DNA of 64,000 bases from Euptelea pleiosperma. Taxonomy: Eukaryota > Streptophyta > Magnoliopsida > Ranunculales > Eupteleaceae. Below the pieces are notes generated by a model. The model did no database searches and had not been told where the DNA came from. It was given only the letters and a program-made list of their open reading frames with translations. A program made the translations under genes and the position numbers. Where the stretch lies: assembly GCA_035048495.1 (NCBI GenBank), contig CM068544.1, forward strand, positions 47,455,893 through 47,519,892, read 5' to 3'. Positions 1-10,900 of this stretch are shown here, piece after piece (positions within the stretch are counted from its first letter, which is position 1; each line of letters begins with the position of its first letter).

Positions 1-1480
1 TGGACTCACAGTGCACGGTCACTTACGCCACCACGTCTCCATCAAAATTAATGTATAAAGACTATTTTGCCCTTCGTTCTCATTATTCCCTCTTAACTAT
101 CACCAACAACCCATCAGTGTTGTTGTTGCCATCACCACCACCATCGACATCTTCTTCTGTCTTAACTTTTTTAGCAGTTTAGAAGGATAGCACTCTTCTC
201 CGTCAAATATGTTGTATATAAATAAAGGACAAATCTCATCAAAGCTCTCTCTCCTCTATTCAAGCTTTTAATTCATTTCTAATGCAGCGACGACGACAAC
301 ACCGGCTATTAGATCCAAATCCCGAACGAGTTTGTTTCTCCTTCGCTGTGTACACGAAGAACATGATTGATCATCTTCAAAACCTGCAAAGTTCCCGTCA
401 TTGAAGGCCTCACCGATGTTGAATTATCATCCATCGAAGCCTTCTGATCTGGATTTTTGTTTTTGAGTCCATCGATGCTGGTTTTTCTTGTAGAAGTGCG
501 ATGGAATTTTTTTTTTTTTTTTATCTGGGTTTTTGTTTTTTCAGTGTGAAATTTTGATTTGATTTAGATAAAACTTGGGTTTTTCTTGTGTCTTTTTTAT
601 CTGGGTTTCAACAAGATGGGTTCACCTCTATACTCTATCGATGGAATTATTGAAGAGATCAGAGGATTCACAGATCTCTATCCACTACACCGTAGGAATG
701 GAACCCATGAATCGTCCTGAGCCTGAGCCTGTTATTCCCCCATGAGAGGGACGGGTAAAAATTGGTGGCGGTTCAAAAAAGTCTTTTTGCACAAATTATG
801 ACGGACATGTGACACTCGGGATGTTGCTTTGTTAGTTAATGACGTTGAACATGGTCAAGGGGGGTGTTGCAGAAGTTAGAAAGTATACGTGGTATCGAAA
901 GGAATAGGTAATCTCATCAAGATGCACAAGATCTCCCAATTGGACGGATCAGATTGGTTTGTCCCAGAAGCCTAGCATGTTCCCCCCACGTATAGTAGCT
1001 ACTTCAAAGATGATAGAAGTGATTACAAAAAACAAAAAACAAAAAAAAAAAGATGATAGAAGCTCTCCCAAAGGTCGGTATGAGAAGACAAAATAAATCA
1101 AATTTTTTTATTATTATCTACGTGGCAACTTTTTGAGAGCCTCCTTTAAAGAAACTTCGAGTCTATTTTGCTCACGGACGTCTTTGAACACGGACGTCTA
1201 GGCTAAACATAAACATACACCCAAACCGTCAACCCGTCTCCTTAACCAGGGTTTAGTTTTACGTGTCGCTTTCTGGCCACATTTTATGTAAAGTATGTAA
1301 CTGTTAGCATACTAGATACTCTTTGTATTATTATATACGTGGCAATTTCTCAGAGCTTCCTATAAAGAAACTTGGAGTCCATTTTGCTCACGGACGTCTT
1401 TGAGCACGGACGCTTACGGACGTCGTACCACTAACTGGTGGATTTACACTGCAAAAATCACATCATTGATAATCTCTAAC
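1..1480. other. Intergenic sequence, no gene recognised
   Basis: No ORF of convincing length and no splice-linked exons were found. The stretch at about 285-450 has a codon-like texture and may be a decayed gene fragment (see findings). From about 1110 to 1430 there are two similar stretches (cgtggcaa...gagcctcc...aaagaaactt, ending in cggacgtctttga) at about 1120-1190 and 1340-1410, which suggests an old repeat. There are poly(T) and poly(A) runs near 510 and 1030. Confidence 0.5.
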
Positions 1481-1483
1481 CAT

Positions 1484-1652
1484 TAGATTTAATATATTTT
1501 TTAAGGCGCGATTCTATCCGCTGTATTCAATCATTTTTTTTTCAGTACTAAAACAGTAAAACCAACGGTTAAAAATCATCGAACAAGTTGATTTTTGGTA
1601 TGAATGTCTACCAAGGAGGGGCTAAACATCCATGCGGTCGGTGGGCCCAAAT
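1484..1652. repeat. M3-type MITE remnant
   Basis: The text running through the 'ttttggtatgaatgtctacc' and 'catgcggtcggtgggccc' segments matches the right half of the M3 MITE copies at 2465-2870 and 6889-7470. The right end is cut by the hAT-VI element that starts at 1653. Homology was judged by eye. Confidence 0.6.
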
Positions 1653-1830
1653 CATGGTTCGAAATCTCTGGATCAGGGGCCAGATAGGTGGGCTCCAATC
1701 TAGAACGGGACCCGCCGCCCATCTCACCCGAGACCTTTGGGAAACAGTGATCCTGGGGCGAGACGATCCATTTTTGGATTAGATTAGTAGGCTCCGATCC
1801 TGATATGGATCGTCCGATTCAGAACCGGTC
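1653..1830. mobile_element. hAT-VI miniature element (GATCGG-word family)
   Basis: It starts CATGGTTCGAAATCTC and ends near AGAACCGGTC. The flanks GCCCAAAT (1645-1652) and GGCCAAAA (1831-1838) match at 6 of 8 positions, consistent with a decayed 8-bp target duplication. The body is rich in GATCC/GGATC and 'cccatctcacc' text. A second copy is at 8607-8776. It has inserted into an M3 MITE end. Confidence 0.6.
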
Positions 1831-1839
1831 GGCCAAAAG

Positions 1840-2464
1840 AGTAGCGTAAATGCGGGCGCATCCCTAAGTGAATGGACATGCAAAAAATCAGACCGATTGG
1901 TGATTTCTAACCTTCAGATATGAGTACCCCAAATAATAAATTAAAAAGCTGATCCAATGGTTATAAATTATTAATCAGGCTTTTTTTTTAAATGTAGATC
2001 CACCGAGGGATAGGGTAAACATACACACATGCAGTGACCTCTAAGGGTCTGCCACGTGGATTTGAAGGAGCCTTCGACGTAGCATATATTTGTCACTATG
2101 GAGCAAATCTTTGATGACGGACGCACCTCAGTATGAGTCACGTGGCACTCTTAGAGATCACTGACGGTTTGGTCGGTGTCCCATCCCTAGGAGTACTTAC
2201 ATCCGAAATATCTGCCTGATTAATTATTTCTACCTTTGGATCTAAATATTCCAAATAATGTTCCAATCCCACGGTTAAAAATAAGTCCATGAAAGAATAT
2301 TCCAATGCAATGGTTAAAAATTACTTAATCATGCTGACCTTTTTTCCCTGTAGTTCCATCTATAGATGGACCAAACATCCATACAGTCAGTGGTCTTTAA
2401 GAACGTGCCAGGTGGTCCATCATCAGGTGACGGACACTTTACATAGTTTTAAATTTTTAATTTT
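1840..2464. repeat. Mixed M1/M3-type MITE remnants
   Basis: Fragments share the MITE core text (aaaaatcagaccgattggtgatttctaacc and similar) and CACGTGG boxes near 2056 and 2139. The boundaries are scrambled and no single copy can be delimited. No gene was seen. Confidence 0.45.
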
Positions 2465-2870
2465 CCTTTAATAAGGTATGCCTCAAACTACATAAAATGC
2501 GGAAGCACGATTTTTGTTAATTACAGCTGTCATCTGGGCCCACGGACCGCATGGATGTTTATCCCACCCCTTTGTAGATATACACACCAAAAATCACCCT
2601 GATTGGTAATTTATGACCATTCGATTTTAGCACTTTTAAGTACTTTTTAAGGTGTTCTTATAGCCGTTGAATGCAACCATTTGTTTTAGTACTAAAACCA
2701 ACGGCCACAAATCATCAAACAAGCTGATTTTTGGTGTGAATGCCTACTAAGGTGTGGGCTAAACATCCATGCAGTCAGTGGCCCAGATGGCAGGGGTGAC
2801 TACCAAAAATGCTGCTTCCGCAAATGAAAAGATCCCAGGTACTTATTACATCACGGACCATTTTCGTTAC
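2465..2870. mobile_element. M3 MITE copy
   Basis: It has long imperfect terminal inverted repeats. The left end reads aataaggtatgcctcaaac...gcggaagcacgattttt. The right end reads aaatgctgcttccgcaaatg...ggtacttattacatc, its reverse complement. The inner part holds 'gaccgcatggatgttta' facing 'taaacatccatgcagtc'. It is non-coding. The superfamily is uncertain because no clean target duplication was found. Confidence 0.65.
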
Positions 2871-3480
2871 TAAACCACTTTTTCGACAACTCATCAATAC
2901 TCTGGCCCCACCCGCTATCAAAGATTTATTCGTTACTACGTTTGCTGACTAATTTTACAGGGCGTTTGGCAATACAAAAATAAGTAACTTATTGACTTTT
3001 ATAAGCCAAAAAGTTAAAAAGTTAGTTTGGATGGGTTTCGTATTTTAACTTTTGAAAAGTTAAAAAATAACTTAAAACTAAAGCAAAAAAATTTTAGCTA
3101 TTAACTTCTAAGAGAAATTACTTCTCAAAAAGTAGAATGCCTCCCAACACTTTTAATTTCTCTGACTTTTTTGGAAGTAAAAAATCAACTAGTAACTTCT
3201 ACTACAAGTAACGGCCCCACTACTCAAACCACGTTCTCCACAACTTATTAATACTTTGGTCCCACCCATACATTATTGTATGCTCAGAATTCATTTGCAT
3301 CCAACAAGACAATTGTACGGGTTACTATCAACGTGAGATTCGTGTTTACTCAAGGCTATGTTTGTTTAATGAGAATTACATTTTGCGCACAATTAAAACT
3401 AGCATAAGGTTAGAGTTGCACAATATCAAATTTGTGTTAATATGCATTTAAAGTGTTTGGTTGAAAAATGAGTAATGTTA
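2871..3480. other. AT-rich intergenic stretch
   Basis: No gene was seen. A segment from about 2958 (ggcgtttggcaatac) to 3215 is rich in 'aagttaaaaagtta' and 'agtaactt' words and may be another decayed MITE. Its ends are not clear. Confidence 0.4.
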
Positions 3481-3788
3481 GGGCGTGTTTGATTGCACAG
3501 AAATTTTTTCCGAGAAAATACATTTGGAAAATGCCCTAAATATCTGATTAATTGCAACTGAGAAAACATATTTCAATCATGTGAGAAAATAAAGGCATAT
3601 TTTCAAGTGGAAATGAGTTCTCACCTATCTGGATGGAAAATGAATTCCGTGCTTAGTAGGAAAAATTATCTGGATTTAAATGGCTTGGTAGAAAAAATTA
3701 TACAGATTTAAAATGACTATCTAACAATGGACAGTTGTGTTTTTCCCAAGGAAAATGCAATTTTCCCACTTCACAATCAAACATGTCC
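3481..3788. mobile_element. Tourist-like (PIF/Harbinger-type) MITE
   Basis: The terminal inverted repeats are GGGCGTGTTTGATTG and CAATCAAACATGTCC. The flanking trinucleotide is TTA on both sides (3478-3480 and 3789-3791). This is the usual target duplication of PIF/Harbinger elements. The element is 308 bp and non-coding. Related copies are at 55199-55473 and, truncated, at about 9820-9955. Confidence 0.75.
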
Positions 3789-3864
3789 TTAGATATATAT
3801 TGTATATTTAGCAATGTTTAACTTTAACCACATAATTTTATCTACTTTTCTCTATAAATGAAAT

Positions 3865-4230
3865 GAGTAAAACTTTGATGACAGCAGATTGTCCTCGAGG
3901 CACTGACAGTCCTAAATATGAGCCACGTGGCATACTCTTAGAGGACACTGACTGTATGGATGTTTGGGCTATCCCTAAGTGGACCAACTAACCAAAAGTC
4001 AACAAGATTGGGTTAATTTTAACCGTGGGAATTTGAGCATTATTGACCATTATTTAGGGTACATAGATCCACAGGTATGAAATCACTAATCGTGCTGATT
4101 TTTTGTTTGTAGGTCCAGTTAAAGATTGGCAAAACATCCATAGGTCAGTCCTTTAAGAGTATGCCACGTGGCTCATATTGTGGGCTGTCATCAGCCTTGA
4201 TGACAGTTTGCTCTCATCAAAGTTTTACTC
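3865..4230. mobile_element. M1 MITE, full-length copy with two G-boxes
   Basis: The ends are GAGTAAAACTTTGATG and CATCAAAGTTTTACTC. The flanks AATGAAAT and CGTGAAAT share six of eight bases, so an 8-bp target duplication is likely. The palindrome GCCACGTGGC occurs at 3922-3931 and 4163-4172, about the same distance from each end. The body contains the shared MITE core (atggatgtttgggc...ggtccagttaaagattgg). It is non-coding and 366 bp long. Confidence 0.75.
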
Positions 4231-4420
4231 CGTGAAATTGTGTCTACTGATTGAGCAATCGCGATTTGTCACTCTTTCATAGGCTCCACGGTGGAGGGTT
4301 GACCTCATGTCTATCCTATCATTTCCTTAACATTGTTGTTATCTTGTCCCTCTCCTCTCCTCCTCTCCTCTCCCGGGTTTTCAGAACACAGCCTGAGTCA
4401 ATTTTCAAAAATACACTCGC

Positions 4421-4733
4421 TGGAGTAAACCTTCAATGTGTGCCACGTGGCACGATTTTTATGAGGACTGACCGTATGGATGTTTATCCAATCACTAGGT
4501 GGACCTACAAACCAAAGATCAGCCTGATTAGTGATTTAAAACCTTTGGATCTTTGTACACAAATAATGCTCCAATTCCTACTTGAAATCAACCCATGAAA
4601 ATCACTGATCAGGTTTATTTCGATTGTAGCTCCACCTAGCTATTGGCCACCTCTTAAGAAGGTAACACGTGGCTTATATTGGCTGCGGTCAGCTGCGTCG
4701 CTGACTACTGTGTCATCGAAGGTTTAGCATGGC
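4421..4733. mobile_element. M1 MITE, degenerate copy
   Basis: The left part (ggagtaaaccttcaatgtgtgccacgtgg, broken here as ggagtaaacc...gccacgtgg) is mirrored by a right part with cacgtggctt and tcgaaggttt. The core text 'cgtatggatgttta' and 'aaagatcagcctgatt' is present. The ends are eroded. Confidence 0.6.
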
Positions 4734-4877
4734 GTCCTCTAAATTATCTAATTAGGAGTCACCTGTCCAGGGGTTAAGGTGGCGCAATTTTAAAAAGCAA
4801 CTACAGTTAAGGGCCATCCTAACCCAGGACAGGTGGCGCTTAACTAGTTCTGCCACGACTAGGAGTCAGGGCTGTTC

Positions 4878-5287
4878 TTTGAGACCGACTTCCGCGTCAA
4901 ATTTTTTATGCCGAAGTCCCTCAATTTAATTTGCCACGTAGTAGACTCTTTCGGGCCCAATGACTCCATGAATATTTGGCCCACATCTTGGTGGATCTAT
5001 ACACCAAAAATCAGCGTGATTGGTGATTTCTAGCCGTAGGATTTGAGCACTTTTCATCATGGGCTTTATGAACAGGCCTATGAGTTGGTTCCAAGCCCAT
5101 GGTGAAAAAGTACTCAAATCCAATGGCTAGGAATCACTAATCATACTGATTTTTGGTGTGTGGGTCCACCAAGATGTGGGCCAAATATTCATGGAGTCAG
5201 TGAGCCCTAAAAAATCTACAACGTGGCAAATTGAGGGACTTCGGCATAAAATTTTTGATACCGAAGTCGGTATCATAGATTTTTCCT
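4878..5287. mobile_element. M2 MITE copy
   Basis: Large inverted repeats include ATGCCGAAGTCCCTCAATTT on the left and its complement (aaattgagggacttcggcat) on the right. A central palindrome reads gatttgagcacttttcatca / ggtgaaaaagtactcaaatc. It is non-coding. The core 'accaaaaatcagcgtgatt' is shared with M1 and M3. A second copy is at 17435-17816 and a half copy at 46443-46620. Confidence 0.65.
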
Positions 5288-5439
5288 AGGAGTCAAGGAC
5301 GCCTCGATCAAAAACAGGAGCAGACAAATCAAAATTTTGCTCGGGTCCCACCATCTAAAATTTGTTTGACTAAATAGACGCCACGGGTGATGGTGAATAA
5401 ATCTTTGGTGACGGATGTTTTTTTATAACGGACGACTAT

Positions 5440-5905
5440 TACAGACACCGACTGTAGAATAAAACTTCGGTCACACTGGGCTATGACCGAAGCCGGTCAC
5501 GGCCCACAATACGAGCTACATGACGAACTATTAGAGGTTGATGACCGTATGGATGTTTGGTCAGTCCCTCGCTGGATCTGCAACCCAATAATAAGTCCGA
5601 TTAGTGATTTCTAAGCATTAGATTGAAGTTATTTTCATGGGCCGATTTTAACCGTACGAATTTGAGCATTCTTGAGCGTTATTTGGGTGCAAAGATCCAA
5701 AGGTCTTAGACCACTAATCAGGTTGATTTTTTGTTTGCAGGTTGACTGAAGACCTGGCCAAACATCCATATGGTCAGCGCCCTCTAATAGTATGCCACGT
5801 GGCTCGTATTGGGGGATGCGACCAGCTTCAGTGACAACGGGAAGTTTCACTGTCGACCGTATGGACCGTATGGTGACCGGCTTCGGTCACGAGTATACTT
5901 TGATG
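5440..5905. mobile_element. M1 MITE copy with elaborated ends
   Basis: The left arm contains aataaaacttcggtcac and a diverged G-box region. The right arm contains atgccacgtggctcgtat at about 5794. Internally 'accgtatggatgtttgg' faces 'ccaaacatccatatggtc'. The outer arms carry extra 'gaccgaagccggtcac' text also seen at 7590 and 50260. It is non-coding. Confidence 0.6.
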
Positions 5906-6888
5906 ACTGGGCCCTGTCATCGGCGGCCGCAAGTGGATTTTGTAGGGCTGACCACATCGGCAACACCACACACGTACACACGTACCCAAGGTCTACTCGA
6001 GTGCTTTTTGCCACCTACCTACTGAATTAAAAAAATCGTAAAAAACACTTACCTATGTACGTGCCGAGGACCCATGTTAGCAATCATCCGATTAATTCAC
6101 CAATTTTATGTTTTTTTAAGAAGTTTCATTCATCCCAATATTTGAATAATTCGAAAAAATTTGATTTTTTTCAAGTTCAAACGAATTGAATGCGTTTTAA
6201 AGAATTTTTGAAAAAAATTCATTTAAAAAATCATGAACAGTTGTTTCTTTTAAAACAACGGGTTAGAACCGTTGTTTATTCCCAAAAAAACAACAGGCCA
6301 AAACCATTGTTTATTCCCAAGAAAAATAACTCTATCCATCAGTTGCTCTACCACTTGGGTATATCTTAAGCGAACACCCCTCATATGTGCAATAAATGAC
6401 ATTAACCTAGACAATAGACCTTTTTGATAACCTATTGACCCCGTGAAGGTATATATATTTTCTCTTTTATATTCTAGTCCTATTTATACAACTCAAACTC
6501 TCTTAACTATCACATATTTCTCTGAAGAGATATTAAAGTAGAAAAAACAAAAAGTACTTGAACCACACGTCCTTATGTTTTATTTAGCTAAAGATAAAAA
6601 GTAATTATAACAAAACAAAATGTGCTTATTGGTTTACTGGACCTCAAGTAGTATATTGACTCCCTTTCTGCATGTACCGAATTTTTAGTAATTATAATAC
6701 ATTGATTTGAGTTTGTTAGCTATATTATTAAATATATTGATTCTCATTCAAAATATATCGAATTTTTGAGATTTTTGAATTTTTAAAGTAGAATGTATAA
6801 AACACGTATAAATCGTATGCTGCGTAATGAATTTTTGACTGGATTTTTTTAACCCAAATTAGAATAAAACTCAACTTTTTCCCTTAGA
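5906..6888. other. AT-rich intergenic stretch, nothing recognised
   Basis: No gene, RNA gene or delimitable repeat was seen. Short palindromes such as 'aaaacaacgg...ccgttgttt' occur near 6250-6320. Confidence 0.5.
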
Positions 6889-7470
6889 GTCGTGATGTAA
6901 CAAGGTATACCTGAGATCATTTCATTTGCTGAAGCGGCATTTTTGGTAGTCACCACTGCCATTGGGACCACTGACCGCATGGATGTTTAGCCCACCCTTT
7001 AATAGACATTCATACAAAAAATCAGCTTGTATAATGATTTTTAGCCGTTGGTTTTAGTACTCAAAAAATGGTTGTATTGTCGTGATGTAACAAGGTATAC
7101 CTGAGATCATTTCATTTGCTGAAGCGGCATTTTTGGTAGTCACCACTGCCATTGGGACCACTGACCGCATGGATGTTTAGCCCACCCTTTAATAGACATT
7201 CATACAAAAAATCAGCTTGTATAATGATTTTTAGCCGTTGGTTTTAGTACTCAAAAAATGGTTGTATTCAACGGCTATAAGAACGCCTTAAATAGTGCTA
7301 AAAAGTGTTAAAATCTAATGGTTATAGATTACCAATCAAGGTGATTTTTGGAATGTATATTAACCGAGGGGTGAGATAAACATCCAAGCGGTCAGTGGGC
7401 CCAGATAGCAGCGGTGACTACCAAAAATGCCGCTTCCGCAAATGAACAGTTTCAGGCATACCTTGTTACA
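6889..7470. mobile_element. M3 MITE with an internal 190-bp tandem duplication
   Basis: The outer ends are GATGTAACAAGGTATACC and GGCATACCTTGTTACATC, backed by longer inverted repeats through 'gcggcatttttggtagtcac' and its complement. The left 190 bp are present twice in tandem, 6889-7078 and 7079-7268. I see no difference between the two units. The element is non-coding and lies about 0.5 kb upstream of the PLC start codon. Confidence 0.75.
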
Positions 7471-7550
7471 TCTTTTTCCTTCCCTTATCAACTTTTTGCC
7501 CCACTACGAATTGCTAAGGGCCGAGGACTGCAGCCCGTCATCGCCGCCCA

Positions 7551-7760
7551 TGATATGACAGGGCTGAATCATCAAAGTTTTACTCTTCGGTCACCGCGCA
7601 CTGTGACCGAAGTTTTAATCTTGAGATGGGACTTCAAACTGGGACAGCCAATTTTTATTTTTTTTAATCTTCAGCAAAACATCAATGCTGTAAGTGATCT
7701 GTAAGAGTATGCCACGTGGCTCAACGGATGTCCGTATCATGCGTCCGATATCACAGATTT
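7551..7760. repeat. M1 MITE remnants in the PLC promoter region
   Basis: The M1 end text (catcaaagttttactc, about 7577) and the G-box arm (tatgccacgtggctcaac, 7709) are both present, but the element is rearranged. The intervening sequence is not a clean M1 body. Confidence 0.55.
7711..7720. promoter_or_regulatory. G-box/ABRE palindrome upstream of PLC
   Basis: GCCACGTGGC lies 210 bp before the PLC initiator ATG. The sequence fits the plant G-box and the ABRE consensus YACGTGGC bound by bZIP and bHLH factors. It sits in MITE-derived DNA. Whether it functions is inference. Confidence 0.5.
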
Positions 7761-7929
7761 ATTCGTGGTGGGTCACACACCAGCCGGTCACTCCATCGTT
7801 TGCGACACCTGTGCAGGCTAGTCTCTCTAAAGTCTAAACTGGAACTGGAGTGGAAAGAGAATCAAGAGACCGACCGACAAACTACCTCCCTCTTCGAACA
7901 TTCTCTGTCTCTCTCTCTCTGTACGAAAG

Positions 7930-10900
7930 ATGTCGTCAAAGCAGACTTACAGGGTTTGCTTCTGTTTCCGGCGAAGGTTCAAGCTCAGAGTAGCGGAGGC
8001 ACCGGCGGCGATCAAAGTCTTATTCGAGAAATACTCCGAGAACGGAATCATGAACGTTGATCAGCTGCAGAGGTTCATGATCGAGTGTCAAGGAGAAGAG
8101 AATGCAAATAAGGAGGACGCGCAGGCCATTATGGACAGTCTCAGTGAGTTAAAGCATCTCAATATCTTCCATCGAAAGGGTCTCAACCTCGAAGCCTTCT
8201 TTCGGTATCTCTTCGGAGATGTTAATTGTCCTCTGTCTCCCGCTCTTGCGGTAATATTTCTTTTTTTAGTTAATCTGTTCTTCTTCTACTTTATCATTTC
8301 TTTTTTCTTTTTTTAATAATTTGTTTTCCATTTTAAGCTTTTTAGCTGTTCAAAGTAACCTTTGACAAATAATAGCTATTTTTGACCATTGGATTCAAGA
8401 GATCCATGGTCCACGAGGCAACAACTATTTTACCTTTTGCAGTGTGTTGCCTCGTAGACTGTGGATCTCCGATCTCTTGGATCTAGTGGTCAATGGCCTC
8501 AACTGTATGCTTTTTTGTCCGGCTATTTTTGGAGCAGCAGCATTTTCCTATCCATAGATGATACATTATGCCTCACACAAGACATAGTTCTAAATGGAGT
8601 CGAAATCATGGTTCCAAATCTCGGGATCGGAGTCCGGATCGGATCAGTCCGATCCAGAATGGGATCGGCCCATCTCACCCTAGACAAAGTGGGACTCTTT
8701 TGGGAACCAGTGATTTCGGGGCGATCGTCTCGTCCTGGATCATCCAAAACGGGATCGGCCGAGACTTCGAACCATGGCCGAAATGCGAAACATGTTTCGT
8801 GTTGCGGACCCCAAAATATTTGGGATAAGTCGGATTTCTTTTTTTTCAGGGTCACCATGTAACAAGTTGTAGCTTAATCCAAAAGCGTAAGCTAGCACCC
8901 TTTGTTGGAGTAAAACTTGCCTGACCACCTGAGTCACGTGGTACACTCTTAGAGGACGCTGACCGTATGCTCAAATTCCTACCGTTGAAATGAACCCATG
9001 AAAATGACTCCAATCCAACCCTTAGAAATCATTGATCAGATTGATTTTGGGTTTATAGGTCCGCCTAAGGATTGGCCAAACATCTATACGGTTGATCAGT
9101 TTCCTCTAAGAAATTGCCACGTGATTTATATTGTGGGTGGTCAGGTAAGATTTACTCCCTTTTTGTTACTCACCGCCGCCATCTAGGACCCTCTGACCGT
9201 ATGGACGTTTAGCCCACCTGTTGGTAGACATTCATATAAAAAATCAGCTTGTTTGATAATTTTTAGCTGTTGGTTTTAGTACTCAAAAAAAATGGTTGAA
9301 TTCAACAGCTAGAATCACATCTTAAAAAGTACTAAAATCTAATGGCTAGAGATTACCCATCATGGTGATTTTTGGTGTGTATATCCCACCAAGGGGTGGG
9401 CTAAACATCTACAATGTTTTGGCAAAAGTTTTACACTAGCTACCAACTTGACATAACAAGTCCTTTCAGATTGATATGATCTCAACGTATCACAAGCCTT
9501 AATTAAAGAAACCCAGTTCTAATGAAATCAAACTCTAACAACACTTTAAGGCCAATGGGTGGACATGGCTAGGATCCTGACTTAGTAAGCAAGAGGTCCT
9601 GAGTTTGACTCCTTGGGAGGCCATACCCCCTGGGATTTATCATTTATCCCAGTACACCGGGCACGTGAGGAAGGGGTGACTTACATGCCCTACAGGATTA
9701 GTCCGGTGCTCTAAGAGGCCCTAAAAAAAATCGGACCATATCACGCACTGAAAGGTAATGCAGCTCAAAATCTCAACACAAACTCAAAAATACACCCTTA
9801 TTTTCTCACATAATTGGAAAATGCATATTTTCTCGGATGCGACAAACCATTTAAGGCATGTTTCCATGAGTACTCTCTTGGGAAAATTTTCCAAGGAAAA
9901 ATATGATTTTCTCAGGAAAATTTTCCGTGCAATCAAACACGCCCTTATTGTAAATCTATTGCTTTCAATAGCAAATACAATTCATTATCACATGACAAAT
10001 TCTCTTGGTTTTGAAAATCTGTTATCACGTAGACGATATACTTAATTAGTTATTAGAACTTCTCATTCCTAATGATGTTTTTCATGCCAGGTGCATCAGG
10101 ACATGACTGCTCCATTGTCCCATTATTTCATATATACAGGGCACAATTCCTATTTAACCGGAAATCAACTCAGCAGTGATTCCAGCGACGTACCAATCAT
10201 AAATGCCCTGCAGAGAGGTGTAAGAGTTATTGAACTGGACATGTGGCCAAATTCAACAAATGATAATGTGAATGTTCTTCATGGAAGGTATGGAGTTTAA
10301 CGAACACCATCATCCAGCTGTAAGTAGTGTCATTCTATATCTAACGATTCCCATTTCTGTGGAACAACAAATCTGCTTCCAACCAAATGACACTTCCTTC
10401 TCACACCCCTTCCATTCCAATAGAACCCCATTTGAAGCTTATTTGACCTTTTCGTGACTAATGCCAGGATCTTGCAAAGAGATTGTGAGATTGTAAGAGA
10501 TGAGAGATTGGAAAGAAGATAAGAGAGAAATGAACCGAAGTGGTTCGGCCTCTACTGTTGTGTTTATATATATATATACTGGAAGGTTAGAGAGAGTATT
10601 TTTAGTAGCGTCGGGAGCAGGGGACTCGCCTTTTTGCAGTCGTCTTTTCACTCGTGCTCTCAGCCGTGGATTTCAAGAATCCAATGGTGGTTGTTGGACT
10701 ACTCTAGTGTGGATTCCAAGAATCAACAACCACCATTGGATTCTCGAAATCCAGGGCTGAGAGCACGAGTGAAAAGATGACTGCAATAAGGCGCATCCCT
10801 TGAGCCTGGTCCTTTTTGATAAGAGCTATCCAACTCCCAATAGAAATAAAGTTCATCTTCCACAAAGGTAGCCATTTTTCTGAAATATGTCTACTACCAG

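Noticed and set aside
4251..4598. 115-codon open frame on the plus strand
   Set aside because: It runs through M1 MITE text and has no recognisable domain or splice context.
7716..8060. Open frame overlapping the PLC start in another frame
   Set aside because: It is a shadow of PLC exon 1 and its leader; the PLC frame carries the conserved protein.
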